Below, one piece after another: positions 15,578 to 26,100 of a DNA stretch of 64,000 bases. Both the position numbers and the translations under genes were made by a program. Origin of the DNA: Chelativorans sp. AA-79 (GTDB lineage Bacteria; Pseudomonadota; Alphaproteobacteria; Rhizobiales; Rhizobiaceae); NCBI RefSeq assembly GCF_029457495.1, contig NZ_CP120361.1, positions 4,356,001-4,420,000 of the forward strand, read 5' to 3'. Position 1 is the stretch's first letter; the number at the start of each line of letters is the position of its first letter. The notes under the pieces were generated by a model. That model searched no databases. It was not told where the DNA came from and saw only the letters and a program-made list of their open reading frames with translations.

Positions 15578-15916
15578 ATGTCTGAGATGAGTTTTCCAAA
15601 AGCCACGCGTAAGCACGCCGAGCGCCGGCACGCGCTGTCGCCCAACTCCGACGACGCTTTTCGAGCGTTTTCAAAGGCGGTGTTTGATGATGGTGCGCTC
15701 GACAAGCATACGAAGCAGCTCATCGCGGTAGCCGTGGCTCATGTGACCCAATGTGCCTGGTGCATCGAGGGCCATGTCAATGCCGCGCGCCGAGAGGGAG
15801 CGAGCGCAGAAGAGATCATGGAAGCGATTTGGGTCGCCGCCGAGATGCGCGCGGGGGCGACAGTCGCACACTCTATAAAAACACTCGAGCTATTGGACGA
15901 TGCCCAAAAACGATAG
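15578..15916 (+). CDS. Carboxymuconolactone decarboxylase/AhpD-like protein
   Basis: A 112-aa protein with the AhpD core: KHTKQLIAVAVAHVTQCAWCIEGHVNAA, where the CxxC and nearby His form the redox or proton-relay site, then EEIMEAIWVAAEMRAGATVAHS. Such proteins serve as thiol peroxidase partners or as small hexameric enzymes of unknown substrate. The start at 15578 follows a GGAG; a TTG at 15536 would extend it by 14 residues. It lies 24 bp upstream of nnrS. Confidence 0.85.
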   Translation: MSEMSFPKATRKHAERRHALSPNSDDAFRAFSKAVFDDGALDKHTKQLIAVAVAHVTQCAWCIEGHVNAARREGASAEEIMEAIWVAAEMRAGATVAHSIKTLELLDDAQKR

Positions 15917-15940
15917 CTTCCCGCACGGCGGCAGACCGTC

Positions 15941-17140
15941 ATGACGGGCACCGCCGAACAAATGCGGGCTTGGCGCGGTCCAGCTCTGCTGAGCTATGGT
16001 TTCCGCCCGTTCTTCTTCGGCGCGGGGATCTGGGCTTCGCTGGTAATGGTGATCTGGATATCCCTGTTGAACGGTATTCTGGATCTTCCCATAGCGTTTG
16101 ATCCTGTTTCCTGGCATGCGCACGAGTTCCTGTACGGCTATCTGAGTGCGGTGATCGCTGGCTTCTTGTTCACGGCCGTACCGAACTGGACCGGACGTCT
16201 ACCAATCGTGGGCTGGCCGCTCGGCGCATTCTTCGCTCTCTGGATCGTGGGCCGGATCGCCATCGCACTGTCGGCCGGGCTTTCTCCAATTCTGGTGGCG
16301 GCCGCCGATCTCGCATTCCCGCTTGTGTTGGCCGTAGCGATCGCGCGGGAAATCATTAAGGGACGTAACTGGCGAAATCTGATCGTGTTGGCGATGCTTG
16401 GCGTGTTGATTGCCGGCAATCTGGTTTTCCATTGGGAAGCCGCGCATGGAGACTATGCGGCCCGCGGCATGGGGCTGCGAATCGGGCTTGCGGCCGCAGT
16501 CATGCTGATTGCGATAATCGGCGGCCGAATCGTGCCATCCTTTACCCGCAACTGGCTGGCGCGACAAAGTTCTCCGGTCCTTCCTGCACCTCCTATGCAG
16601 CGGTTCGACAAGGTGGCGCTGTCGGTTCTTGCGGTTGCGTTGTTATTGTGGATTGTGCTGCCGCATACATCCACGACCGGACTAGCGATGCTTTTGGCAG
16701 GCGGCATGCACTCGCTTCGGCTGGCGCGCTGGGCCGGAGACCGGACCGCATCGGAGCCGCTCGTCCTTGTTTTGCATGCCGGCTTTGCCTTTGTGCCTCT
16801 TGGTGCGCTCGCGATCGGAACGGCAATTCTTGAGCCCGAATGGATAGACATGGCCGCGGCACAGCACGTCTGGATGGCCGGTGCTATCGGAGTGATGACC
16901 GTCGCAGTGATGACGCGTGCCACGCTCGGTCACACCGGGCGCGCACTGACTGCCGATCTGGGTACCGTCATGATATACATCCTGCTCATCGTCGCTGTAC
17001 TCGTACGCGCTCTGGCCGGACTGACGCCTTCGCTCGCCGTCGCGTTGAATAGCCTTGCCGGGCTTGCCTGGATCGCGGCGTTCAGTGGTTTCTCAGTGCT
17101 CTATGGACGCTATCTGCTTCGATCCAAAGTGCGCGCTTAA
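15941..17140 (+). CDS. nnrS: NnrS family heme-copper membrane protein
   Basis: A 399-aa polytopic protein with about twelve TM helices. The N-terminal LLSYGFRPFFFGAGIWA and WHAHEFLYGYLSAVIAGFLFTAVPNWTGR motifs, GGRIVPSFTRNWLA in the middle and the late VMTRATLGHTGRAL motif are diagnostic of NnrS. NnrS proteins bind heme and copper and protect cells from NO-derived iron-nitrosyl stress, and are typical NNR or NsrR regulon members. It ends the plus-strand block and converges with narK. Confidence 0.95.
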   Translation: MTGTAEQMRAWRGPALLSYGFRPFFFGAGIWASLVMVIWISLLNGILDLPIAFDPVSWHAHEFLYGYLSAVIAGFLFTAVPNWTGRLPIVGWPLGAFFALWIVGRIAIALSAGLSPILVAAADLAFPLVLAVAIAREIIKGRNWRNLIVLAMLGVLIAGNLVFHWEAAHGDYAARGMGLRIGLAAAVMLIAIIGGRIVPSFTRNWLARQSSPVLPAPPMQRFDKVALSVLAVALLLWIVLPHTSTTGLAMLLAGGMHSLRLARWAGDRTASEPLVLVLHAGFAFVPLGALAIGTAILEPEWIDMAAAQHVWMAGAIGVMTVAVMTRATLGHTGRALTADLGTVMIYILLIVAVLVRALAGLTPSLAVALNSLAGLAWIAAFSGFSVLYGRYLLRSKVRA

Positions 17141-17203
17141 CGTCAGATTTACCCACCAATTGCCGTGCTGACCGCAGATATGGCGAGGTGCTTGAGACCC
17201 GCC

Positions 17204-18499
17204 CTATTTTCCGCTCCCGTGTTCCTCAGACTGTTCTGCGATCGCCCCCTCGAGTGAGTCGCCTTGCCTTCGCTCGCCCATCACTGGCAGCTTTCGAATC
17301 TCGGTGACGTAGTTCAGCAGAAGCGATACGACAACAATGCCGTAAAGCAGCATGAATATGCTCGAATTGAACCGGAAGGTCTCGACAATTGCCCCGAACA
17401 TGATCGGCAACAGGAATCCGCCGAGGCCTCCAACCATGCCGACAATACCCGAGACGGTTCCCATGGAATCCGGAAACTCGTCGCCGATATATTTGAAAGT
17501 TGAGGCCATTCCGCAGGCGAAGGCGACACCGAGAACGAAGAGAATGCCCGCGAAGAACCAGAAGGGCGGCGCGACTGAGAAGTGCAGCGGGTTGTCATCC
17601 ACTGTGTGGATTATCAGATCGTGCTTCGGGTAGGACAACAGAAACAGGCAGATCCAAGCGACCCAAAGGACCCACCAAGTGACCGCGTGGGCGCCGAAGC
17701 GATCCGCCAACCAGCCACCAAGCGCACGGAACCCTCCGCCCGGCAGAGAGAAGCAGGCGGCAAGAAGAGCAGCCTGCGCGATGGAAAAGCCATACTCGCT
17801 TCTAAAATAACTCGGCATCCACACTGACAGGGCTGTAAAGCCGCCGAACAGGATCGAATAGTACTGGCAGTATTTCCACACTTGAGGGTTCTTCAGGATG
17901 GCAAACTGTCTGATGGTGGATTTGGGCGTCATCCCACTCGCGCCGGGATCCGGCGCGGATAAAAGCCAGAACAGAGCCGCGGTTGCGATAAGGGCAACGG
18001 CATAGACTCGCGGCACAGCCTGCCAGCCATAGGCATTGATGAGAGCTGGTGCAATAAACATGTTTGCCGCCGCGCCGACAGTCCCAGCGCCGAAGACGCC
18101 CATCGCGAAGCCGCGGTGCTCCTTCGAAAAGAAGCGTGCCACATACGGCGTACCGACCGAGAATGAGGCCCCGACCAGACCGAGTGCCAGACCAAGCAGA
18201 AGAAACTGCCAGAGCGCGGTTGCGTAGGATGACAGCCAGAGCGGAATCGCGCAGACAACGAGAAGGGCGAACATGACGACCCGCCCGCCCAACCGGTCCG
18301 TCCAGATTCCGAGAGGCAGCCGGAACAGAGAACCGGTCAGGATAGGGGTGGCCGTTAGCAGCCCAAATTGGAAAGCGTCGAGGCCGAGTTCTTCCTGGAT
18401 CGGGATGGCCGTGACGCCGAACATCATCCACACCGCAAAGCACACGATGAATGCCCAGGTCGTGACGGCCAGAACGATGATGCTTCGCATGTTCGACAT
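17204..18499 (-). CDS. narK: Nitrate/nitrite MFS transporter NarK
   Basis: A 431-aa major facilitator with about twelve TM segments. The N-terminus shows the NarK1-type WMMFGVTAIPIQEELGLDAFQFGLLTATPILTGSLFRLPLG segment, and VGTPYVARFFSKEHRGFAMGVFGAG carries the nitrate signature region. It imports nitrate or exchanges nitrite for it. It is downstream of the second nar operon, separated from the preceding small gene by 212 bp, so it may also have its own promoter. No NarK1-NarK2 fusion is present. Confidence 0.94.
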   Translation of the reverse strand: MSNMRSIIVLAVTTWAFIVCFAVWMMFGVTAIPIQEELGLDAFQFGLLTATPILTGSLFRLPLGIWTDRLGGRVVMFALLVVCAIPLWLSSYATALWQFLLLGLALGLVGASFSVGTPYVARFFSKEHRGFAMGVFGAGTVGAAANMFIAPALINAYGWQAVPRVYAVALIATAALFWLLSAPDPGASGMTPKSTIRQFAILKNPQVWKYCQYYSILFGGFTALSVWMPSYFRSEYGFSIAQAALLAACFSLPGGGFRALGGWLADRFGAHAVTWWVLWVAWICLFLLSYPKHDLIIHTVDDNPLHFSVAPPFWFFAGILFVLGVAFACGMASTFKYIGDEFPDSMGTVSGIVGMVGGLGGFLLPIMFGAIVETFRFNSSIFMLLYGIVVVSLLLNYVTEIRKLPVMGERRQGDSLEGAIAEQSEEHGSGK

Positions 18500-18711
18500 A
18501 ATGCCCCTCGTGAAAACCCGGTCTACGGTTTCGCGCCCCCCCCTCGTGGAGACAGCGGCCTGTCGGCAGAGTTGACGAAAGTGCGGTGTTCGGGCCCTCC
18601 CTGCGATTCGGCTGAAGGCGCATAGGCGAAACCAGCGAAAATCCCGTTGACGAAATTGTTAGCAGCAAGGACACCTCCGGCATTACCATGCCAGCCGCCA
18701 CTGATCCAAAC

Positions 18712-18918
18712 TCAGCCGAAGGCCAGGTAAAGGAGAATCAGTACGCCGACGATCGTGACAACAAGCCAGATCATGGGCCAAGCACGCCCCTCCTCGCGCT
18801 GAACCGAAGCCGTCTCCAAGGGCGACGGGCTCGGCGTTGAGGTGTTGTGGGTCGTCTCCTTGCGGCTTTTCAGCGCCGGATTTAGCCCCCGCTTCCCATC
18901 GTCATGTCCCTGAGTCAT
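18712..18918 (-). CDS. Small single-TM protein of the second nar operon
   Basis: A 68-aa protein with a polar, Ser/Thr/Pro-rich N-terminal half and one C-terminal TM helix (WPMIWLVVTIVGVLILLYLAFG). The start at 18918 lies inside the end of the upstream 113-aa gene (17-bp overlap), which favours it over a Met at 18960. No family was recognised. It has no counterpart after the first nar operon. Confidence 0.6.
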   Translation of the reverse strand: MTQGHDDGKRGLNPALKSRKETTHNTSTPSPSPLETASVQREEGRAWPMIWLVVTIVGVLILLYLAFG

Positions 18919-19243
18919 GATCTGGTCCTCCACTGGCCGCACACGCAGTATCCAAGGCACGCCGTTCCATGGCCAGTCGCCACCGCACCATCGTCAACAG
19001 ACAGGCGGTTCCGGGGTCGGAACTGTCCCGCATCCGCGACGTCAGGCTTGCCCAATCCTCCTCCGATGCGATCTGCGAAAAGGCCGAAAGAGCGCCGCGC
19101 ACGAACTCCGCGGTGCTTTCGCCCGACCGTTCTGCCGCCGCCTCCACTTCCGACAGAAGACCAGGCATCGTCTCGCGCAACCAGGTCTGGAAGGCGCCCG
19201 AAGAGTGCCGCGCCTCGGCAAGGATATCGCCCAGCATCGCCAT
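18902..19243 (-). CDS. Small helical protein of the second nar operon, paralogue of the 97-aa protein
   Basis: A 113-aa protein that aligns with the product at 4645-4938 over most of its length (MLGDILAE, AEFVRGALSAF, EEDWASLTSRM, DPGTACLLTMVRWRL). It starts one base inside the parvulin stop. The conserved order narGHJI, parvulin, this protein, in two diverged operons indicates a retained accessory function for nitrate reductase, not yet named. Confidence 0.72.
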   Translation of the reverse strand: MAMLGDILAEARHSSGAFQTWLRETMPGLLSEVEAAAERSGESTAEFVRGALSAFSQIASEEDWASLTSRMRDSSDPGTACLLTMVRWRLAMERRALDTACAASGGPDHDSGT

Positions 19244-20160
19244 CAGGTTACCCCGGGTTCGACCATCGCCTCGATGGCAATACCGTCGACCTCGGCACGC
19301 TCGGCGAGCCCGGCGATATAACGCGCCGCGGCGATCGACCAGCTACGCGCCTCAAGCATTTCGGCGATCTTGTCCTTCACCAACTCGAAGGGCAACACAT
19401 GGCCCTCGATCTTGCGCGCCAGGCGGATTACGTGCCAACCATAGCGTGAGCGCACCGGTTCAGATCGTGTCCTTCCTTCTTCCAGTGCCATGATTGCATT
19501 CTCGACATCCGGCAAAAGTTCGCCGCGCCGCACCTGGCCGAGCGAGCCGCCCTGATGCGCCGAAGGACAGGCCGAAAGTTCCCGCGCCACTTCTGCGAAA
19601 GCGGCGGAATCATCGCCGATCTCTCCGATAATGGCACGGGCCTGCGCCTCGGCCTCATCCCATGCTTCCGTATCGTCGCCTTCTGGCTCTATCAGGATAT
19701 GCGAAGCTTCAAAAAGGTCCGGCGTACGGAATTTTCTGGCCTGCGCCGCATAGAAGCGATGGCACTCGTCTTCGTCTGGAACGGCGGGCGTGACTTCCTT
19801 GTCCAGCAGTGCTTCGATCACCGCATCGGTGTCCGTCTCGACCCGGCCTGCCTCATCAGGCTGTGGATCGGCTTCGATGCCAAGCCGTTCAGCCTCCTGC
19901 AACAGGAGCTCGCGGATGGCGAGCGCCCGCACGGCCTCGGTCCATGCAGTTTTGGGATCGGCTGCGGGGTGATGTTGGATCTCCCGGGCGATCCCCTCGG
20001 GCGTGATTTCCACGCCGTTGACCCAGACCTGGGAAAAGCTTGGCGGTTGCATTCGGGGCGCTGGCCCGCCGCCGCACCCGCCCGCCTGGCAAGCGCTCAT
20101 CATCACGGGCTCGGGACGCCTATCGGTTCTCGGCTTTTGCGTATGTGTGGCGTTGCTCAT
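19243..20160 (-). CDS. Parvulin-type peptidyl-prolyl isomerase of the second nar operon
   Basis: A 305-aa paralogue of the isomerase at 3747-4637, with the same NifM/PpiC-like layout: an N-terminal extension containing a Cys/Gly-rich MSACQAGGCGGGPAP segment, a central AWTEAVRALAIRELLLQEAERLG helix and the rotamase domain FEASHILIEPEG, ARELSACPSAHQGGSLGQ, RYGWHVIRLARKIEG. The start at 20160 overlaps the narI stop (ATGA). The Cys-rich N-terminus is absent from the other copy and could bind metal. Confidence 0.9.
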   Translation of the reverse strand: MSNATHTQKPRTDRRPEPVMMSACQAGGCGGGPAPRMQPPSFSQVWVNGVEITPEGIAREIQHHPAADPKTAWTEAVRALAIRELLLQEAERLGIEADPQPDEAGRVETDTDAVIEALLDKEVTPAVPDEDECHRFYAAQARKFRTPDLFEASHILIEPEGDDTEAWDEAEAQARAIIGEIGDDSAAFAEVARELSACPSAHQGGSLGQVRRGELLPDVENAIMALEEGRTRSEPVRSRYGWHVIRLARKIEGHVLPFELVKDKIAEMLEARSWSIAAARYIAGLAERAEVDGIAIEAMVEPGVT

Positions 20161-20939
20161 GCTCCGCTCTCCCCGCTTTCCGATTGTTGTCGTGCTGTCG
20201 TCTGGGCTCCATATCCGCCCAGCGCGCCAGGCCCCGCAGCTCGCCGCCGCACGGGCCCGAGCGAGCGGACGATCTGATAGCCCGGACGGAACAGGTACCA
20301 GATCGGCGCACTCCAGATATGCACAAGTCGCGTGAATGGCGTAATCATGAACAGTGTCAGGCCAAGAATGATGTGAAGCTTGTAGATCAGAGCCACGTCC
20401 GCGATAAGGTCCGGCGCCTCGGGATTCAGCGTCAGGATTCCGCTCGCCCAACCCATGAACTGCACCATTTCGCTGCCGTCGAGATGCTGCATGGTCCAGT
20501 AGATCGTGCCAACGCCCAGCACGAGCTGAAGCCAGATCAGCACCAGAACGGCAATGTCGCCGATCGAGGAGCTCTGCCGAACACGGGGGTCGGCCAGCCG
20601 CCGGTGCAAAAGGATCGTTGCCCCGATCAAGGCCATAATGCCAGCAATCCCGCCCACGACAAGGGCCACCAGCTGCTTGAAGCCGTGGCTGATGCCCAGT
20701 GTGTCAAGCACCCCGATCGGCGTCAGAAGGCCGAAGAGATGGCCGACGAAGAGCACCAGCACGCCGAGATGGAAGAGGTTCGAGCCGATCATCATCTGCC
20801 TGCGGCGCAGGAACTGGCTCGACTGCGCGCGCCAGCTGTACTGGGCCGCATCGAAACGCAAGATCGAGCCGACGAACAGCACTGTCAGCGCCAGGTACGG
20901 ATACCAGCCGAAGGCCAACTGATTGAGAAAGTCGTTCAT
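20157..20939 (-). CDS. narI: Nitrate reductase gamma subunit, second copy
   Basis: A 260-aa diheme cytochrome b subunit with five TM segments and the heme histidine regions SNLFHLGVLVLFVGH and YKLHIILGL...RLVHIWSAPIWYLFRPGYQIVR. The start at 20939 (MNDFLNQL) follows a GGAGAG; the longer frame to 21011 overlaps narJ with an unconserved basic peptide. The C-terminal 25 residues are Gly/Ala/Arg-rich and longer than in the first NarI. Confidence 0.95.
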   Translation of the reverse strand: MNDFLNQLAFGWYPYLALTVLFVGSILRFDAAQYSWRAQSSQFLRRRQMMIGSNLFHLGVLVLFVGHLFGLLTPIGVLDTLGISHGFKQLVALVVGGIAGIMALIGATILLHRRLADPRVRQSSSIGDIAVLVLIWLQLVLGVGTIYWTMQHLDGSEMVQFMGWASGILTLNPEAPDLIADVALIYKLHIILGLTLFMITPFTRLVHIWSAPIWYLFRPGYQIVRSLGPVRRRAAGPGALGGYGAQTTARQQSESGESGA

Positions 20940-20949
20940 CGCACTCTCC

Positions 20950-21651
20950 TCATGCCTTCGTTTTTGCCTGCGCTTCCATCTTTGCCTTGCGCGCCGCACG
21001 GATCTTGGCAACGATTCCGGTTGGCCCTCCCATATCGTGCGGCTCGGTAAACGTTACCGGCTTTTCCTCCCACTCCTCGTCAATCCTGGCGAGATCGTCG
21101 GAGGGTGCATTCTTCTGCAATTCCTCGAGTGCAACGCTGTCCGGCCGGGCTGCCGCGAGCGCGAGCAGGGCGCCGAAAATCGCCGAATAGTCCGAGCCGC
21201 GATCGGCAAGACGCTGTTCGAGTGCAGCGAAGACGTGGGCAGGCTCGCCGAGCATCTCGCGTGCTTCTGCCGGCGCCAGGCACGAGACGAACTCGAGGAA
21301 GACGGGAACGAAGTCCGGCAACTCGTGCGTCTCAAGCAGATAGCCACGGTCGATATATTGCTGGCCGAGATCGATCATCGCCTGACCACGCTCGCGACTA
21401 TCGCCGTGGACATGTTCGAACAGATGCAGAGAAAGAGCGCGAGAGCGGTCGAAGAGCTCGCTATAATCCGCCTGCGCCTCGAGCAAATCCTGTGTCTCGA
21501 GCCGTGCGAGCAGCGGCTCAAGGCGGCGCATCGCGGCGCGCGGCAGTGTCTTCTCGGATAGGAGTGCGGCGCGAATCTCGCCTATATGCGCCTGAAGCTC
21601 GGGCGACGGATAGCCGAGCAGGGCAGCCTGGGCGCGCAGCGTCAGTCTCAT
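20950..21651 (-). CDS. narJ: Nitrate reductase assembly chaperone NarJ, second copy
   Basis: A 233-aa NarJ with LLGYPSPELQAHIGEIRAAL at the N-terminus and the conserved LHLFEHVHGDSRERGQAMIDLGQQY core. It overlaps the narH stop (ATGA) and ends 10 bp before narI. Its Lys-rich end (KAKMEAQAKTKA) differs from the first copy. Role as for the first: NarG maturation in the cytoplasm. Confidence 0.94.
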   Translation of the reverse strand: MRLTLRAQAALLGYPSPELQAHIGEIRAALLSEKTLPRAAMRRLEPLLARLETQDLLEAQADYSELFDRSRALSLHLFEHVHGDSRERGQAMIDLGQQYIDRGYLLETHELPDFVPVFLEFVSCLAPAEAREMLGEPAHVFAALEQRLADRGSDYSAIFGALLALAAARPDSVALEELQKNAPSDDLARIDEEWEEKPVTFTEPHDMGGPTGIVAKIRAARKAKMEAQAKTKA

Positions 21652-23174
21652 GTCGGCACGTCCATATAGGGTTTGCGGGGCGTGCGCTTTGCACCGCCGA
21701 AGAGATTCATTTTCGTGGCGCCGTTGGTGTCCTCCTGGAAGCCGAATCCGGTTGAGCCTCGAAGCACATAGGCGTCCTCCTGAGTCTCTCGGTGCGCCGT
21801 CGGAATCACGTAGCGGTCCTCGTAATTCGCCAGGGCCATGACCTTGTACATGTCCTCGATCATGGCCTGGGTCAGTCCGACACGCTCCGGAATGGAGGGA
21901 TCGATCCGGCCGTCGACGCTCTTGGCGCGCATATAGGCACGCATGGCAAGCATGCGCTCCAGCGCGGACGCCACCGGTTCCTCGTCACCCGCCGTCAGGA
22001 GATTGGCGAGATAGCGCATCGGGATACGCAGGCTGCGCACATCCGGCATGCCGTCCTTGGCGCTGATCTTGCCAGCCTCGTGTGCCGACTGGATGGGGGA
22101 AAGCGGGGGTACGTACCAGACCATCGGCAGCGTGCGGTATTCGGGATGGAGCGGGAAGGCGACTTTCCATTCCACCGCCATCTTGTAGATGGGCGAGCGT
22201 ATCGCCCCCTCGATCCACTGATCGGGAATCCCTTGCGCCCGCGCCTCGGCCTGTATTTCGGGGTCATGCGGATCAAGGAAAACGCCAAGCTGCGCCGGAT
22301 AGAGGTCCTGCTCGTTCTCGACAGAGGCCGCCGCTTCGATCCTATCGGCGTCGTAGAGCACGACGCCGAGATAGCGGATCCGACCGACACAGGTCTCGGA
22401 GCAGACCGTCGGCTGGCCCGTCTCGATGCGCGGATAGCAGAAGATGCACTTTTCGGATTTGCCCGTTGACCAGTTGTAATAGATCTTCTTGTACGGACAG
22501 CCCGAGACACACATGCGCCAGCCACGACACTTTTCCTGGTCGATCAGCACGATCCCGTCTTCCTCGCGCTTGTAGATCGCGCCTGACGGGCAGGAGGCGA
22601 GGCAGGACGGATTGAGGCAGTGCTCGCACAGCCTCGGCAGATACATCATGAAGGTGTTCTCGAACTCGCCGTAAATCTCCTTTTCGACGCCCTCGAAATT
22701 GTAGTCCTTGCTGCGCTTTTCGAACTCTCCGCCAAGCATGTCCTCCCAATTGCCGGACCATTCGATCTTGTTGATGACCGATCCGGTAAGCAGCGAGCGC
22801 GGCTTGGCCGAGGGCTGCGCCTGCAGTTCGGGCGCCTTTTGCAGCCACTCGTATTCGAAGGTGTAAGGTTCGTAGAAATCGTCGATTTCGGGCAGATGGG
22901 GATTGGCGAAGATCTTCGACAGGATGCGCCATTTCGAACCCTGACGCGGAACGAGCTTACCGTTCTTCTTCCTGACCCAGCCGCCCTTCCAGCGCTTCTG
23001 ATTCTCCCAGTCCTTGGGATAGCCGATGCCGGGCTTTGTCTCGACATTGTTGAACCAGACGTATTCGACGCCTTCGCGGTTGGTCCACACATTCTTGCAG
23101 GTGATCGAGCAGGTGTGGCAGCCGATGCACTTGTCGAGGTTCAAGACCATCGAGATTTGCGCTCGGATTCTCAT
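21648..23174 (-). CDS. narH: Nitrate reductase beta subunit, second copy
   Basis: A 508-aa iron-sulfur subunit with the same Cys pattern as the first copy: CIGCHTCSITC at residues 16-26, CEHCLNPSCLASCP, CRGWRMCVSGCP (Trp at the 3Fe position) and CIFCYP with CSETC. The start at 23174 (MRIRAQIS) overlaps the narG stop as ATGA; an upstream in-frame ATG at 23216 lies inside narG. All ligand residues are intact, so it should be functional. Confidence 0.97.
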   Translation of the reverse strand: MRIRAQISMVLNLDKCIGCHTCSITCKNVWTNREGVEYVWFNNVETKPGIGYPKDWENQKRWKGGWVRKKNGKLVPRQGSKWRILSKIFANPHLPEIDDFYEPYTFEYEWLQKAPELQAQPSAKPRSLLTGSVINKIEWSGNWEDMLGGEFEKRSKDYNFEGVEKEIYGEFENTFMMYLPRLCEHCLNPSCLASCPSGAIYKREEDGIVLIDQEKCRGWRMCVSGCPYKKIYYNWSTGKSEKCIFCYPRIETGQPTVCSETCVGRIRYLGVVLYDADRIEAAASVENEQDLYPAQLGVFLDPHDPEIQAEARAQGIPDQWIEGAIRSPIYKMAVEWKVAFPLHPEYRTLPMVWYVPPLSPIQSAHEAGKISAKDGMPDVRSLRIPMRYLANLLTAGDEEPVASALERMLAMRAYMRAKSVDGRIDPSIPERVGLTQAMIEDMYKVMALANYEDRYVIPTAHRETQEDAYVLRGSTGFGFQEDTNGATKMNLFGGAKRTPRKPYMDVPT

Positions 23175-26100
23175 TCCGCGGCCTCCTCCTTGCGTTCCTG
23201 TCTTCCGGTGCCCCAATCGGCGGTTCCGCCCGTTACATCCGCGGCGTCGTCGGCAGCCTTGTCGAACCAGTTCACCTCGCTCATTTTCCGAATGATGACG
23301 ATTTCATCGCGATTGGCGCCCACGGTACCGTAGTAGTTGAAGCCGTAGGCCAGTTGCGCATAGCCGCCGATCATATGCGTCGGCTTCATATTGATGCGCG
23401 TGACGGAATTGTGGATGCCGCCGCGCTGGCCGGTGACCTCCGAGCCGACCGTGTTCACCAGCTTTTCCTGCGCGTGATACATGATGCACGAACCCGGCAT
23501 GATCCGCTGGCTGACGATTGCCCGGGCGGTCAGCGCGCCATTGACGTTGAACGCCTCGATCCAGTCATTGTCGACGATGCCTGCCTCAGCCGCGTCCTTT
23601 TCGCTGATCCACACTGCTGGTCCGCCGCGGTTGAGGCTCAGCATGATGAGGTTTTCGGTATAGGTGGAATGAATCCCCCACTTCTGGTGCGGCGTCAGAA
23701 AGTTCAGTACGATTTCACGATTGCCGTTGGGCAACTTCCCAAGTGCCCGCGCCACGCTCCGTGTGTCGATCGGCGGCTTCCAAGTCACGAAAGCTTCGCC
23801 GAAGGCGCGCATCCAGTGGTGGTCCTGATAAAGCTGCTGGCGACCTGTTATGGTGCGCCAGGGGATTAGCTCATGGACGTTGGTGTAGCCGGCGTTGTAG
23901 CACACCCTCTCGCTCTCGATGCCCGACCAGGTCGGCGAAGAGATGATCTTGCGCGGCTGGCTGACCACGTCGCGGAAGCGGATCTTCTCTTCCTCCTTGC
24001 CTTCCGCTAGATGCGCATGTGGGCGGCCCGTCGCCTTTGAAAGCACGTCCCAAGCCTTGATCGCCACCTCGCCATTCGTCTCCGGCGCCAGCATCAAGAT
24101 GGTCTCGCAAGCATCGATATCGGAATCGACCTTCGGCCGTCCGGCGGCCGGTCCCTCTAGAACACGTCCGTTCAGGTTTCCAAGCTGCTCGACTTCGCGC
24201 TCCGCCTTCCAGATCAGGCCTTTGGAGCCATTGCCGTGCTTTTCGATGTCAGGACCGAAGGACGTAAAGCGGTGAAAGGTCTCGGGATAGTTGCGCTCGA
24301 CCAGATGCACGTTCGGCATGGTCTTGCCAGGGACCGGATCGCATTCGCCGCGCTTCCAGTCCTTCGGCTCGTAGGGCTGGCCAAGCTCGCCCGGCGTGTC
24401 GTGCTGGATCGGCGAGAGTACCAAATCCTTCTCGATGCCGAGCACTTCAGGCGCAACGTCCGAGAACTTTTGTGCAAGGCCGCGGAAAATGGCCCAGTCG
24501 CTGCGTGCCTCCCATGAAGGGTCCACCGCCGCGGTCAACGGATGAACGAAGGGATGCATGTCCGTGGTGTTGAGATCGTGCTTCTCGTACCAGGTCGCTG
24601 TCGGCAGAACGATGTCGGAATAGACGCTGGTAGTCGACATGCGAAAGTCGATATTGACCATGAGATCGAGCTTGCCGACGGGAGCCTCGTCGCGCCAGAC
24701 GACTTCGTCGGGCCGCTGGATTTCCTCGCGGTCGTCGGTCCCCACCACGCCGTGCAACGAGCCGACGAAGTGCTTCAGGAAATATTCATGCCCCTTGCCG
24801 CTGGCGCCCAGCACGTTCGAGCGCCAGAAGAACATGTTGCGGGGCCAGTTGCGCGGGTTGTCGGGATCGGCGTTGGCAAGCCTGATCTTGCCGGATTTGA
24901 GCTCCTCCGACGTTACCTCGCCGGGATCGCGCCCGTCCTCGGCGATGCTGCGGCCGAGATCCAACGGATTGGTTTCGAACTGCGGTGCAGACGGTAACCA
25001 CCCCATGCGCTCGGCGCGGATGTTGTAGTCGAGCATTGCGCCTGACCAATCCCCCGCCGGCGCCAGCGGTGAAAGGAGCTCGGAGACCTTCATCGTTTCG
25101 TAACGCCACTGGTCGCTGTGAGCGTAGAAGAAGGAAGTACCGTTCATTTGCCGTGGAGGTCGGTTCCAGTCGAGCGCAAAAGCGAGCGGCAGCCAGCCGG
25201 TCTGCGGACGCAGCTTCTCCTGCCCCACATAATGCGCCCATCCGCCGCCGGATTTGCCGATGCAACCACACATCACCAGAAGCTGGATGATGCCGCGGTA
25301 GCTCATGTCCATATGGTACCAGTGGTTAAGTCCGGCCCCGAGGATCACCATGGATCGCCCCTCGGTGGTCTCGGCGTTGGCGGCGAACTCGCGCGCAACC
25401 TGGATAATGGCTTGCTGCGGCACGCCGGTCACCTTCTCCGCCCAGGCAGGCGTGAACGGGATGTCATCGTCGAAATGCTTGGCGACGTTTTCACCGCCAA
25501 AACCGCGATCGAGACCGTAATTGGCGCAGTAGAGGTCAAAGACCGTAGCAACCCGCACCTTGCTACCATCGGCACGCTCAATCTCTCGTACCGGGACGTT
25601 GCGCTTGAGGACCCGTTCGTGTCCGGTGGCGACCCAGTCGTGCGCCGCGCTGCCACCGAAATAGGGAAAGGAGACCGGCACGTTATCGTCATGCGCGTCG
25701 GCGAGGCTCATGCGCAGCCGGATATCGCGACCCTTGCCGTCACGCTCCTCGAGGTTCCACTTGCCTTCCTCGCCCCAGCGGAAGCCGCTTGAGCCAAGCG
25801 GCGCCACGAGCTCGCCGCTGATCTCGTCGATCCCGACAGCCTTCCAGTCGGGATTGTTCGTCTCGCCGAGAGAGTCCGCCAGATCGGCCGCCCGCAGCAT
25901 GCGGTCCGGCACCAGATGTCCGTCGCGTTCGCTCAAGGTGACGAGCAGCGGGAAGTCGGAATAGCGCCGAGTGTAACTGGTAAAATATTCAGACTGTCTG
26001 TCCAGATAGAACTCGCGCAATACCACGTGGCCGAGCGCCAGAGCCAGGGCCGCATCCGTGCCCTGCTTGGGATGCAGCCACATGTCGGAGAACTTGGCCG

